A stretch of 25,146 bases of DNA from DASPJQ01 sp035299065 (lineage in GTDB: Bacteria > Bacteroidota > Bacteroidia > Flavobacteriales_D > UBA2798). The translations under genes were made by a program, and so were the position numbers. The stretch is from NCBI GenBank assembly GCA_035299065.1, contig DATGXI010000162.1, positions 1-25,146 on the forward strand, read 5' to 3'. Of this stretch, positions 6,325 to 14,189 are shown piece after piece (position 1 is the stretch's first letter; each line of letters begins with the position of its first letter). The notes under the pieces were generated by a model. The model ran no database searches and was not told the origin of the DNA. It saw only the letters and a program-made list of their open reading frames with translations.

Positions 6325-9300
6325 ATGAGTGGACATAAGATAAAAGAATTTTTTGCCAGTACCTGGGCAATTAAAAATAAAACGAGCATTTATATACTTA
6401 CCATCATCATTGTATTTTGGGGTATACGCTCTTACAATGCCTTGCCTAAAGAGCAGTTTCCTGAAATTGTGGTGCCGCAATTTTACATAAGTACCATTTA
6501 CCCGGGAACATCGCCTTCAAACATTGAAAACACCGTTACCAAAACGCTGGAAAAACAATTAAAGGCAATTAGCGGTGTAAAAAAGATGATAAGCAACTCG
6601 GTGCAGGATTTTAGCAGTATAGTTGTTGAATTTAATACCGATGTGGACATTCCCGTTGCTAAAAAACGTGTTGAAGATGCGGTTGACAAAGCCAAGCAGG
6701 ATTTGCCGAAAGATTTACCGGCCGACCCGCAGGTAATTGAAATGAACTTTTCAGATGTAATTCCTATCTTAAAAGTAAACATTGCAGGTAATTTCAGTAC
6801 AGCTGAATTAAAACAACATGCCGAGTTAATACAGGACCGCATTGAAAGCATGAAGGAAATTACCCGTGCTGAATTAATTGGTGCACCTGAAAGGGAAATA
6901 CAGATCAATGTTGATATGTATAAATTGCAGGCGGCCAATTTAACACTGGGCGATGTGGAACGTGCAATTGGTTACGAAAACATGACCATTACAGGTGGTA
7001 CCGTTGAAGTAGAAGGGCAGAAAAAAATACTAAGCGTTAAGAAAGAATTTAAATCGGTTGATGAATTGCAAAACGCCACCGTGAACTCCATGAGCGGTGG
7101 AAGTTACAGGTTAAAAGACATTGCAACTGTGCTTGACACCACCAAAGAGCAGGAAAGTTTTGCGCGCATGAATGGTGAAAATGTAATTACGCTGAATGTA
7201 ATTAAACGCGGTGGGGCCAACCTGATTGAAGCCAGCGACAAAATTATGGACCTGGTTGCAACCATGCAACCTAAAGGAGAATTTGCCAGGGAATACTTTA
7301 AGGAAAAGGAATTTGACAAAAAGAAAATTGAAGAGTATACCAAACAACGCTCGGTATTACCAAGTGATTTGAGCATTACCATAACCGGTGACCAGAGTGA
7401 AAAAACAAAAGTAACCCTGCACGATTTGATCAATACAATTATTATTGGTTTTATACTGGTGGTAATTATCCTTATGTTTTTTATGGGTGCAACCAACGCC
7501 ATTTTTGTGGCGCTTAGTGTTCCGTTAAGTATGTGTATAGCGTTTATACTCATGCCAAACCTTGGTTTTACCCTTAACATGATTGTGTTGTTTGCCTTTT
7601 TACTTGCCCTGGGAATTGTGGTTGACGATGCCATTGTGGTAATTGAAAACACGCACCGGATTTTTGCGAACGGAAAAGTGAGCATATTTGAAGCGGCCAA
7701 ACAGGCTGCAGGTGAAGTTTTTCTTCCCGTATTATCAGGAACACTTACAACACTTGCTCCATTTATTCCACTGGCGTTTTGGGACGGGGTCATTGGGCAG
7801 TTTATGTTCTTTTTACCCGTTACCCTGATTGTAACCCTGCTTGCTTCATTGCTGGTGGCGTACATTATTAACCCGGTGTTTGCGGTTGATTTCATGAAAG
7901 AACACCAAAAAGAATATAAACCGTGGAACCGCAACGTAAAATACACGGTTATTACCATGGGTATTTTTGCCTTGTTGTTTTACGCAGGCGGAAACTTACT
8001 GGTAGGAAACCTGTTGACTTTCCTGATCATATTTTACATGCTTAACCGTTTCTTCTTTAATAAAGTCATTACAAAGTTTCAAACCAAAACCTGGCCTGCG
8101 GTACAGGATGCTTATGTAAGAATATTGAAAAAGTTTTTAAAACGACCTGCTTTGACGCTTGTTGGAACCGTTGTGTTGTTTTTTATTTCAATTGGGGCCT
8201 TGATACTTGCAAAACCAGGTGTTGAGTTTTTCCCAAAAGCCGACCCGAACTTTGTGTATGCGTATATTAATTTACCTGAAGGTACAGCACCAACCTATAC
8301 CGACTCGGTTACACGCCTGGTAGAAAACAAAATTACAGCAGTGGTTGGTAAGAAAAACCCCATTGTAAAATCAATTATCAGTAACGTAACATTGGGTACG
8401 CAGGAAAGACCCGATGAACCGCCAATTCCAAAAACCAACCGTGGTAAAATTGAGGTGGCTTTTGTGGAGTTTGCTAAACGTAAAGGTGAGAGCACTGCAA
8501 AATATTTGGACACCATAAGACAAGTGATAAAAGGCATACCCGGAGCTGAAGTTACCGTTGACCAGGAACAAGCCGGACCACCAACTGCAAAACCCATTAA
8601 CATTGAAATTAGTGGCGACAACATTGATGACCTGGTAAAAACTGCTGCCGATTTGAAATTGTATTTGGACAGCAAAAATATTGGTGGGGTTGAAGAGTTG
8701 AAAAGCGATTTTGAAGCCAGTAAACCCGAGGTTATTTTTGACCTTGATCGCGAACGTGCAAGCCAGGAAGGCATAAGCACAGGACAATTGGGTATGGAAT
8801 TACGTTCGGCTGTATTTGGAAAAGAAATTTCAAAATTCCGCGACCAGAACGATGAATACCCTATTCAATTGCGTTATTTATATGAACAACGCAACGATTT
8901 GGAAGCATTGAAAAATTTACGTGTAACCTACCGTGACATGAACATGGGTGGTATGATACGCAGCGTTCCCATTTCATCATTCACTACCCTGCTTGATACA
9001 ACCAGTTTTGGTGGAATTAAACGTAAAAATCAAAAGCGTGTAATTACCCTTTATTCAAATTTGTTAAATGGATTTACGGGTGATGTGGTGGTAAAAGATG
9101 TACAGGCTGCCATTGATAATTATAAAAGCATTGATGGCGTAAACATTAAATTGACAGGTGAGCAGGAAGAGCAAGCGGAACAAGGTGCGTTTTTAGGAGG
9201 TGCTTTATTAACATCGCTGGCTATTATATTCCTGATACTTGTTACACAGTTTAACTCATTGGGAAAACCGTTGTTGATTTTATCAGAAATTTTCTTCAGC

Positions 9301-9864
9301 ATTATTGGTGTATTCCTGGGCGTGGCCATTTTTGGAATGAATTTTAGTGTAATTATGACGGGTATTGGTATTGTGGCCCTGGCGGGAATTGTGGTGCGGA
9401 ACGGAATTTTATTGGTGGAGTTTACCGATGAGTTGAAAGACCGCGGTATGCAAACCTATGAGGCCATTCTTGAAGCCGGCCGTACACGTATGACACCTGT
9501 ATTGTTAACTGCCACTGCCACCATTTTAGGTTTAATTCCGTTAGCTGTTGGTTTGAACATGGACTTTGCAAAATTACTTACCACGGGTAACCCACACATA
9601 TTTTTTGGTGGTGACAGTGTTGCATTTTGGGGACCATTAAGCTGGACCATGATTTTTGGTTTGGGCTTTGCAACCTTTTTAACCTTGATATTGGTACCGG
9701 CCATGTATTTAATTATGATGCGCATGAAAGCACATGCACGCGTTGTGTTTGGCCATATAGGATTACCAACCGTAATGATTTATGTACCTTTTGCATTGCT
9801 TATTTGTAAAATTATTTTGCGAATGAAAGGTAAAAGAGATATTTGGAGAGGCATGGCATACTAA
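6325..9864 (+). CDS. RND-family efflux transporter permease, enlarged form
   Basis: The inner-membrane, proton-driven pump of the operon. At 1179 residues it is about 130 longer than AcrB (1049). Family marks: one N-terminal helix, then a large periplasmic porter domain, the TM4 motif GIVVDDAIVVIENTHR with the proton-relay pair D434-D435, a second porter half, and a TM10-type motif GIVVRNGILLVEFTDEL. The extra length has two sources: an insert at about 520-610 in the central cytoplasmic loop containing two further hydrophobic segments (about 538-578), and a C-terminal extension with another hydrophobic stretch (about 1146-1166) and a basic tail. The NTHR following the Asp pair and the R in place of the usual Lys in VVRN fit the broad AcrB/CzcA superfamily but do not decide between drugs and metals. 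A strong terminator follows 20 bp downstream. Confidence 0.93.
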   Translation: MSGHKIKEFFASTWAIKNKTSIYILTIIIVFWGIRSYNALPKEQFPEIVVPQFYISTIYPGTSPSNIENTVTKTLEKQLKAISGVKKMISNSVQDFSSIVVEFNTDVDIPVAKKRVEDAVDKAKQDLPKDLPADPQVIEMNFSDVIPILKVNIAGNFSTAELKQHAELIQDRIESMKEITRAELIGAPEREIQINVDMYKLQAANLTLGDVERAIGYENMTITGGTVEVEGQKKILSVKKEFKSVDELQNATVNSMSGGSYRLKDIATVLDTTKEQESFARMNGENVITLNVIKRGGANLIEASDKIMDLVATMQPKGEFAREYFKEKEFDKKKIEEYTKQRSVLPSDLSITITGDQSEKTKVTLHDLINTIIIGFILVVIILMFFMGATNAIFVALSVPLSMCIAFILMPNLGFTLNMIVLFAFLLALGIVVDDAIVVIENTHRIFANGKVSIFEAAKQAAGEVFLPVLSGTLTTLAPFIPLAFWDGVIGQFMFFLPVTLIVTLLASLLVAYIINPVFAVDFMKEHQKEYKPWNRNVKYTVITMGIFALLFYAGGNLLVGNLLTFLIIFYMLNRFFFNKVITKFQTKTWPAVQDAYVRILKKFLKRPALTLVGTVVLFFISIGALILAKPGVEFFPKADPNFVYAYINLPEGTAPTYTDSVTRLVENKITAVVGKKNPIVKSIISNVTLGTQERPDEPPIPKTNRGKIEVAFVEFAKRKGESTAKYLDTIRQVIKGIPGAEVTVDQEQAGPPTAKPINIEISGDNIDDLVKTAADLKLYLDSKNIGGVEELKSDFEASKPEVIFDLDRERASQEGISTGQLGMELRSAVFGKEISKFRDQNDEYPIQLRYLYEQRNDLEALKNLRVTYRDMNMGGMIRSVPISSFTTLLDTTSFGGIKRKNQKRVITLYSNLLNGFTGDVVVKDVQAAIDNYKSIDGVNIKLTGEQEEQAEQGAFLGGALLTSLAIIFLILVTQFNSLGKPLLILSEIFFSIIGVFLGVAIFGMNFSVIMTGIGIVALAGIVVRNGILLVEFTDELKDRGMQTYEAILEAGRTRMTPVLLTATATILGLIPLAVGLNMDFAKLLTTGNPHIFFGGDSVAFWGPLSWTMIFGLGFATFLTLILVPAMYLIMMRMKAHARVVFGHIGLPTVMIYVPFALLICKIILRMKGKRDIWRGMAY

Positions 9865-9884
9865 AACAAATGCCATGGTATGTT

Positions 9885-9930
9885 AAAATCCCGCCCTTGT
9901 GTAAAAACAAGAGGCGGGATTTTTATTTAA
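9885..9930 (+). terminator. Intrinsic terminator of the tetR-tolC-adaptor-RND operon
   Basis: AAAATCCCGCC (9885-9895) pairs perfectly with GGCGGGATTTT (9913-9923). The stem continues past one bulged A (9912) as CTTGT (9896-9900) with ACAAG (9907-9911), around a 6-nt loop, and a T-rich tail follows. It lies 20 bp after the RND stop codon. The A and T runs on the two sides could let it work in both directions. Confidence 0.85.
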
Positions 9931-10119
9931 AAATATAGAAGTGAGAAGTAGGGCTGATCCCGATGCTATGCCTAATATGCGTTTTTTTTAAACCGGTATG
10001 ATTGATACTTCTGAATTCATACATCTTATTTGTTTGAGGGGACACGCCTGGATAAAGAAAATGTGCCTGGAAAAGCAACGGTAATTTTTTGACCGGGAAT
10101 GGTAAAAATCATTAAAGTT

Positions 10120-10315
10120 TTAAAGGCATGCAACTTTTGAATGAACTTGCATGTCTATACCGCACAAACAAGTCAAACCAGTTCCTTAATATAGGGTTGA
10201 AGGCATTCTTGTGAAAAAGATCCTCCCCGCACACTTAAACAAGTAGTATGATTGCAAAATCATGTTATGTTGCTTACTCCAGGAAACCCCGCTAATAGCG
10301 GGGTTTCCGCTTTTT
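10120..10315 (+). ncRNA. Candidate structured small RNA ending in an intrinsic terminator
   Basis: Between the terminator at 9885-9930 and the gene at 10419 no protein frame is credible, yet a second perfect terminator ends the region, so something is transcribed into it. Upstream of that terminator three further stem-loops can be drawn: GGCATGCAA (10125-10133) with TTGCATGTC (10147-10155); CAAG (10169-10172) with CTTG (10208-10211), enclosing TCAAACC (10173-10179) with GGGTTGA (10194-10200); and AAGTAG (10241-10246) with TTGCTT (10271-10276), enclosing ATGATT-GCAA-AATCAT (10248-10263), a GNRA-capped hairpin. The 5' end is not fixed and no clean -7 box was found; a weak TATTTG-like site lies near 10027. 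I recognise no known RNA family. It could alternatively be read-through product or a leader of the next gene. At 9931-10119 I see nothing definite. Confidence 0.4.
10282..10315 (+). terminator. Perfect 12-bp intrinsic terminator with no gene before it
   Basis: GGAAACCCCGCT (10282-10293) and AGCGGGGTTTCC (10297-10308) are exact reverse complements around a 3-nt loop AAT, followed by GCTTTTTATT. The T-run lies only on the plus-strand exit side, so it ends plus-strand transcripts arising downstream of 9930. Confidence 0.85.
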
Positions 10316-10381
10316 ATTGCCGCTGTTAATGGTTGCTAATGTGGGTATTATACCCTTACTTGATTTTATGTTTCATATCAG

Positions 10382-10412
10382 TTGGCCATCAAGCAGATTT
10401 TTTTTATATTTA
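10382..10412 (+). promoter_or_regulatory. Probable promoter of the T9SS surface protein gene
   Basis: TTGG at 10382-10385, a 19-nt spacer and TATATTTA at 10405-10412 match the Bacteroidota TTTG-N19-TAnnTTTG promoter with one mismatch in the -7 box. The ATG at 10419 lies only 6 nt further on. This also argues against the earlier in-frame ATG at 10317, which would put the promoter inside the gene. Confidence 0.5.
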
Positions 10413-10418
10413 ACATAT

Positions 10419-12179
10419 ATGAAAACCATGTCCAAAAACCTCAGCCTGGCCTTTTGCTTTTGTTTGCTTTTTGCCTTTACAGGAAAAACACAAACCGATT
10501 TGCAAATTACTTATGCGGGCGAAGCTAATTACCCGCTTTGTCCGGCCCCGGCCAATTCATTAACCTCTCTACACATTTATAATTTTGGGCCCTTTGGATT
10601 GTTTGTTGACTCGGTTGAAGTGTACATTGATTTTGGTGACGGACAAGACTCAACACAGTGGTTGATGCTTACTTTGCCTGCCGGTGGAGTGTATGTTCAT
10701 TCAATTGCGCATGTGTATTTAATGCCCGGGGCGTACCCGGTAACCATTGTTTTGAATGGCCCTTATTCAAGTGACACGGCCACTTATACCAATTATTGCT
10801 CAGGTATATGTGGAAATGTTGAAGGTTATGTTTATGACGACAGTAATTCAAATTGCGTTTTTGATTCAGGTGAAACACCCTTGTGCGACTACATGGTATA
10901 CTTATATGACACGTTAAACAATTTACTTACTTCAACCAAAACAGATAGCCTTGGATATTACCAAATGAATGTAGATACCGGTGCACCGGTTAACCTGAAA
11001 ATAAATCCGGGGTACGGCCTTGCCACCAGTTGCCCAACTGGAGGAACGTATACATATACCACCGGGCCAGGTACTGCCACTTTTGATTTTGGCATGATTT
11101 GCATGCCGGTTTTCGATCTGACAGTAAGCGTAGTTAGCTCAATTCCTGTACCGGGCAACAATGTTTACGTGAACTTATTTGCGCAAAATTATACGTGCGT
11201 AACCACTAACGGATCATTCACGCTCACCTATGATTCAATTTTTACGTTTATTTCTTCAACAACTCCGCCATCAAGTACGGGGCCAAACAGCCTGACCTGG
11301 AATTTTACCAACCTTGACCTTACAACCGGTGGAGCATTGGCCGGTATAATGGAAACCATTGCATTTAAAACTGACACAACAGCTATACTGGGTGACACTG
11401 TTGATTTTATAGCAACCATTGCACCTACGCTTGGCGATTTTGATTCAACCAACAATACATTTATTAAAACAGTGGTGGTGGCTGCTGCTTATGATCCAAA
11501 TGTAAAAGACGTTGTGCCCCCGGGCATTGGCCCAACCCACGCTGTGGCACCCAATACCGAGTTTACTTACACCGTTCATTTTCAAAATACCGGTACGGCA
11601 CCAGCTATGAACGTAAACATTACCGATACCCTGGACAATAACCTTAACCTGTCAACCCTTGACTTTATTGCCAGCAGCCACGCTATGAATTTACATGTAG
11701 TGAATGGCAATGTTTTAAAAGCAACGTTTGCCGGAATAAATTTACCTGACAGTACAAGCAATGAGCCTGAAAGCCACGGTTGGTTTATGTACAGGATAAA
11801 ATCCAACACAGGACTTGCCAACGGCACCGTTATAAAGAATACAGCTTATATTTATTTTGACTACAATGCTCCCATTGTAACAAACACCGCTTTTAATACC
11901 ATCAGCATTCCGCTTTCCATTGAACAGCAACTGCATCCTGAACTGAATGATATAAGTGTTTTTCCAAACCCATCGGGCAGTTATGTCAATATTCAACTTA
12001 CTAACGTTTCAGGAACACACGCTGTTGTGACCGATGTATGGGGAAAAGTGGTTTTGGAAACCGAATTAACAGGACATATAACCAGCATAAATATTGATGC
12101 ATTGCCTGGTGGTGTTTACCAGGTTTTTATTCCCGGTCAGGTTTATAAGTTTGCGCGTTTTATCAAACTAAAGCCATGA
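10419..12179 (+). CDS. Secreted multidomain surface protein with a T9SS C-terminal sorting domain
   Basis: A 586-residue exported protein of a type common on Bacteroidota surfaces. After a signal peptide (MKTMSKNLSLAFCFCLLFAF, ending near GKTQ) there is a PKD-like beta-sandwich (about 40-125; VYIDFGDGQDS is the PKD turn). A SdrD-B/Cna-B-like fold follows (about 130-225; GNVEGYVYDDSNSNCVFDSG and TDSLGYYQMNVDTG), then a DUF11-like region with YTVHFQNTGTAPAMNVNITD at about 375-395. The last 75 residues (ISVFPNPSGSYVNIQL to the terminal FIKLKP) are a type A T9SS sorting domain, which is removed when the protein crosses the outer membrane. I chose the start at 10419 rather than 10317 because only this start gives a proper signal peptide and because promoter boxes lie just before it. 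Likely an adhesin or structural protein; ligand unknown. Confidence 0.88.
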   Translation: MKTMSKNLSLAFCFCLLFAFTGKTQTDLQITYAGEANYPLCPAPANSLTSLHIYNFGPFGLFVDSVEVYIDFGDGQDSTQWLMLTLPAGGVYVHSIAHVYLMPGAYPVTIVLNGPYSSDTATYTNYCSGICGNVEGYVYDDSNSNCVFDSGETPLCDYMVYLYDTLNNLLTSTKTDSLGYYQMNVDTGAPVNLKINPGYGLATSCPTGGTYTYTTGPGTATFDFGMICMPVFDLTVSVVSSIPVPGNNVYVNLFAQNYTCVTTNGSFTLTYDSIFTFISSTTPPSSTGPNSLTWNFTNLDLTTGGALAGIMETIAFKTDTTAILGDTVDFIATIAPTLGDFDSTNNTFIKTVVVAAAYDPNVKDVVPPGIGPTHAVAPNTEFTYTVHFQNTGTAPAMNVNITDTLDNNLNLSTLDFIASSHAMNLHVVNGNVLKATFAGINLPDSTSNEPESHGWFMYRIKSNTGLANGTVIKNTAYIYFDYNAPIVTNTAFNTISIPLSIEQQLHPELNDISVFPNPSGSYVNIQLTNVSGTHAVVTDVWGKVVLETELTGHITSINIDALPGGVYQVFIPGQVYKFARFIKLKP

Positions 12180-12272
12180 CACAATTTGAAATGGGAATCA
12201 TGCAACATGACAACCTGTGTTCTTGGTGATTATAAGCGTTCATTGCCCGGTTCTGTTTTGAATTAGTAACCG

Positions 12273-12303
12273 TTAGCCTTACGTTGATTTATTTGTATTT
12301 TTG
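12273..12303 (+). promoter_or_regulatory. Promoter of the DUF2490 gene
   Basis: A perfect -7 box TATTTTTG (12296-12303) ends 5 nt before the ATG at 12309, and TTAG (12273-12276) stands 19 nt upstream in the -33 position (weak match to TTTG). The transcript would be essentially leaderless. Confidence 0.55.
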
Positions 12304-12308
12304 CGTGC

Positions 12309-13046
12309 ATGCGTGTGCTGCTTTACCTTCTTTTTTTGATGATGGCCTGTAATCTACAGGCACAAAACAACCGTACCATTGCCAACCAGGAATTTTTATG
12401 GCTGGTGTACAATGGCAATTTTAAATTGAACAGCAAGTTTACCTTACTTACCGAATACCAATGGCGCAGGATTGATTTTGGGGAAAACTGGCAGCAATCG
12501 TTGCCCCGCATAGGTATTGAATACAAAACCAAAGCCGGTGTGAATTTTGCGGTGGGCTATGCGCTACCTGTTACTTACCCTTATGGTGAACAACCCGTGG
12601 CTTATGTGTTTAATGAACACCGCGCCTGGGAACAAATGAGTTTTGGCCACACCAATGGTAAATTTAAGTTTGCACACCGGTACAGGTTTGAACAACGCTG
12701 GCTTGAGGTTAAAACCAAAAACAGCAACGGTGAATTTGAATCCGACAGCACGCGTTATTTAAACCGGGTACGCTACCGTTTCATGGTCAATTATAATTTA
12801 AAACATTTCGAAAGCTCAAACAGCGATTTGTTTTTTACGGCCATGGATGAAGTATTTGTTTCGTTTGGAAAACATGTGACAAAAAATATTTTTGACCAAA
12901 ACAGGATTTCAGGTGCAGTTGGGTTTACGTTTAAGGGTAAATACACCACCACACTGGGTTACTTAAACCAGTTTATTATTAAAGCCGATGCCATAAAATG
13001 TGAAAGCAATCATGTGCTACAGGTTGGCTTTACACTTTCACTGTAA
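12309..13046 (+). CDS. DUF2490-type outer membrane protein
   Basis: The 245-residue product starts with a signal peptide (MRVLLYLLFLMMACNLQAQ) and then consists of alternating amphipathic strands typical of a small outer membrane beta-barrel. The pattern NQEFLWLVYNGNFKLNSKFT followed by LTEYQWRR, an HRYRFEQRWLE segment and a RVRYRFMVNYNL strand is what I associate with DUF2490 proteins, which are widespread in Bacteroidota and of unknown function. The protein ends on an aromatic/hydrophobic strand (HVLQVGFTLSL), as barrels usually do. It has its own promoter, 129 bp after the T9SS gene, and is followed by 243 bp of regulatory DNA before the light-regulator gene. Family assignment comes from pattern recognition without a search. 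Confidence 0.8.
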   Translation: MRVLLYLLFLMMACNLQAQNNRTIANQEFLWLVYNGNFKLNSKFTLLTEYQWRRIDFGENWQQSLPRIGIEYKTKAGVNFAVGYALPVTYPYGEQPVAYVFNEHRAWEQMSFGHTNGKFKFAHRYRFEQRWLEVKTKNSNGEFESDSTRYLNRVRYRFMVNYNLKHFESSNSDLFFTAMDEVFVSFGKHVTKNIFDQNRISGAVGFTFKGKYTTTLGYLNQFIIKADAIKCESNHVLQVGFTLSL

Positions 13047-13117
13047 AAACAGTTATTTTAATCGGTTGAATTAACACACTGTTATAGTGTTTGCGTACTA
13101 TTCGTTCACCTCAAATT

Positions 13118-13181
13118 TGCATGGGAATTTTAAGCTTTGCTGCATGGGAAATCCAGACAGCCCCTAAATACGTAGGTATTT
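13118..13181. promoter_or_regulatory. Direct repeat and small dyad upstream of the regulator promoter
   Basis: TGCATGGGAA is repeated exactly at 13118-13127 and 13141-13150, 23 bp apart (about two helical turns). AAATAC-GTAG-GTATTT forms a 6-bp dyad at 13166-13181. Both lie in the 243-bp non-coding gap before the carotenoid regulator. They could be binding sites or the weak 3' end of the preceding gene; neither shows a T-tract. Confidence 0.3.
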
Positions 13182-13241
13182 CAGATGCTATAAACTTAAT
13201 CAAGTTATTCATAGTCAGCATATTACGTTTATTTAAAAACA

Positions 13242-13278
13242 TTTTGCATTTATAGTTTGTTTAACTATATTTGCAAAA
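13242..13278 (+). promoter_or_regulatory. Carotenoid operon promoter overlapped by a large inverted repeat (probable regulator operator)
   Basis: The promoter is a textbook Bacteroidota site: TTTG (13243-13246), exactly 19 nt, then TATATTTG (13266-13273). A 16-bp inverted repeat lies across it: TTTTGCATTTATAGTT (13242-13257) against AACTATATTTGCAAAA (13263-13278), 14 of 16 positions matching, with a 5-nt spacer. The left arm contains the -33 box and the right arm the -7 box, so a protein bound here would block RNA polymerase or, as MerR proteins do, distort the spacer. The gene downstream encodes a MerR-type protein, so autoregulation is the obvious inference. Transcription should begin near 13280, which makes 13290 the start codon. 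Confidence 0.75.
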
Positions 13279-13289
13279 CATTAAACAAA

Positions 13290-14189
13290 ATGTCAGGGTA
13301 TTCAATACACTATTTAGAGCAACTAACTGGTATTAAGGCACATACTATGCGCGTTTGGGAACAGCGGTATAAGTTAATTACGCCAACGCGCAGCCAAACC
13401 AACATACGTTCCTATTCCGATGCTGATTTGAAAAAGCTTCTGAATATTTCAACGTTGTTAAATGCCGGACTGCGTATTGGTGACATATCGCGCCTTACCA
13501 ACGATGATTTGTATAAAAAGGTAAGTCTTTTGCAAAAAAGAAAAACCGATGTTCCTGTATTGTATGCTGCCGCTATTAATGCATTTATTGCTGCCGCCAT
13601 GACATACGATGAAAGTGCGTTTACAAAGCAGTACAAACAATGTATTACGCGTTATGGTATGGAGTATACGTATGAACATATTTTGCATCCCATGTTAGTT
13701 CGCATTGGCACTTTGTGGAAGGTCAATAAACTGAATCCTGCACAGGAACATTTTTTGACCAACCTTATTCGGCAAAAAATGTTTGCAGGCATAAATGAAC
13801 TAAAGATACCCGCTTCCACAAGCACCTGGGTGCTTTTTTTACCCGAGCACGAAGAACATGAAATAGGACTTTTGTATGCAAATTTTATGTTTCGCTTTTA
13901 TGGCGTAAAAACCATTTACCTGGGCCAACGCGTTCCACTTGACACATTAAGCGAAGTAGTTGAATCCGTTAAGCCGGCAGGCCTGTTTTATTTCCAGGTT
14001 TCACAAATAAAACCGCACTACACGGCTACCATCATAAACGCACTTGATAAGCGCTTTAAGAACTTGCCCATTGTAATTTGCACAGGACAGGAAGCCGTAA
14101 AAGGACTAAAGTTGCCCAATAACATTGAACACATAAGTAATCCTTCTTCGTTTTTAAACTGGTTAAAGCAAAAAGCACATCATGCCTAA
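13290..14189 (+). CDS. MerR/B12-binding regulator, CarH/LitR-type light sensor
   Basis: A 299-residue regulator with an N-terminal MerR winged helix (TMRVWEQRYKLITPTRS..., about residues 4-70), a four-helix B12-contacting bundle (about 85-165) and a C-terminal Rossmann-like cobalamin domain (about 175-295). The residues by which CarH proteins hold adenosylcobalamin are present: W143 followed nine residues later by E153-H154 (W-x9-EH), and E188-x-H190-x-x-G193 for the lower axial histidine. In known members, dark B12-bound tetramers repress carotenoid genes and light breaks the Co-C bond to release DNA. The start at 13290 is chosen over 13257 because 13257 lies upstream of the -7 box. The gene overlaps crtI by 8 bp. 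Loss of light sensing cannot be excluded from sequence alone, but no key residue is missing. Confidence 0.88.
   Translation: MSGYSIHYLEQLTGIKAHTMRVWEQRYKLITPTRSQTNIRSYSDADLKKLLNISTLLNAGLRIGDISRLTNDDLYKKVSLLQKRKTDVPVLYAAAINAFIAAAMTYDESAFTKQYKQCITRYGMEYTYEHILHPMLVRIGTLWKVNKLNPAQEHFLTNLIRQKMFAGINELKIPASTSTWVLFLPEHEEHEIGLLYANFMFRFYGVKTIYLGQRVPLDTLSEVVESVKPAGLFYFQVSQIKPHYTATIINALDKRFKNLPIVICTGQEAVKGLKLPNNIEHISNPSSFLNWLKQKAHHA

Noticed and set aside
7104..7958. 284-codon open frame on the minus strand
   Set aside because: It lies wholly antisense to the well-supported RND pump gene, has low-complexity composition and no domain or signal; it is a shadow of the pump's codon pattern.
10317..10418. 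Upstream extension of the T9SS protein to the ATG at 10317
   Set aside because: The extension precedes the signal peptide, begins 2 nt after the T-tail of a perfect terminator and contains the probable promoter; the ATG at 10419 is preferred.
13257..13289. Start of the B12 regulator at the ATG at 13257
   Set aside because: This ATG lies inside the inverted repeat and upstream of the -7 box, so it would not be on the mRNA.
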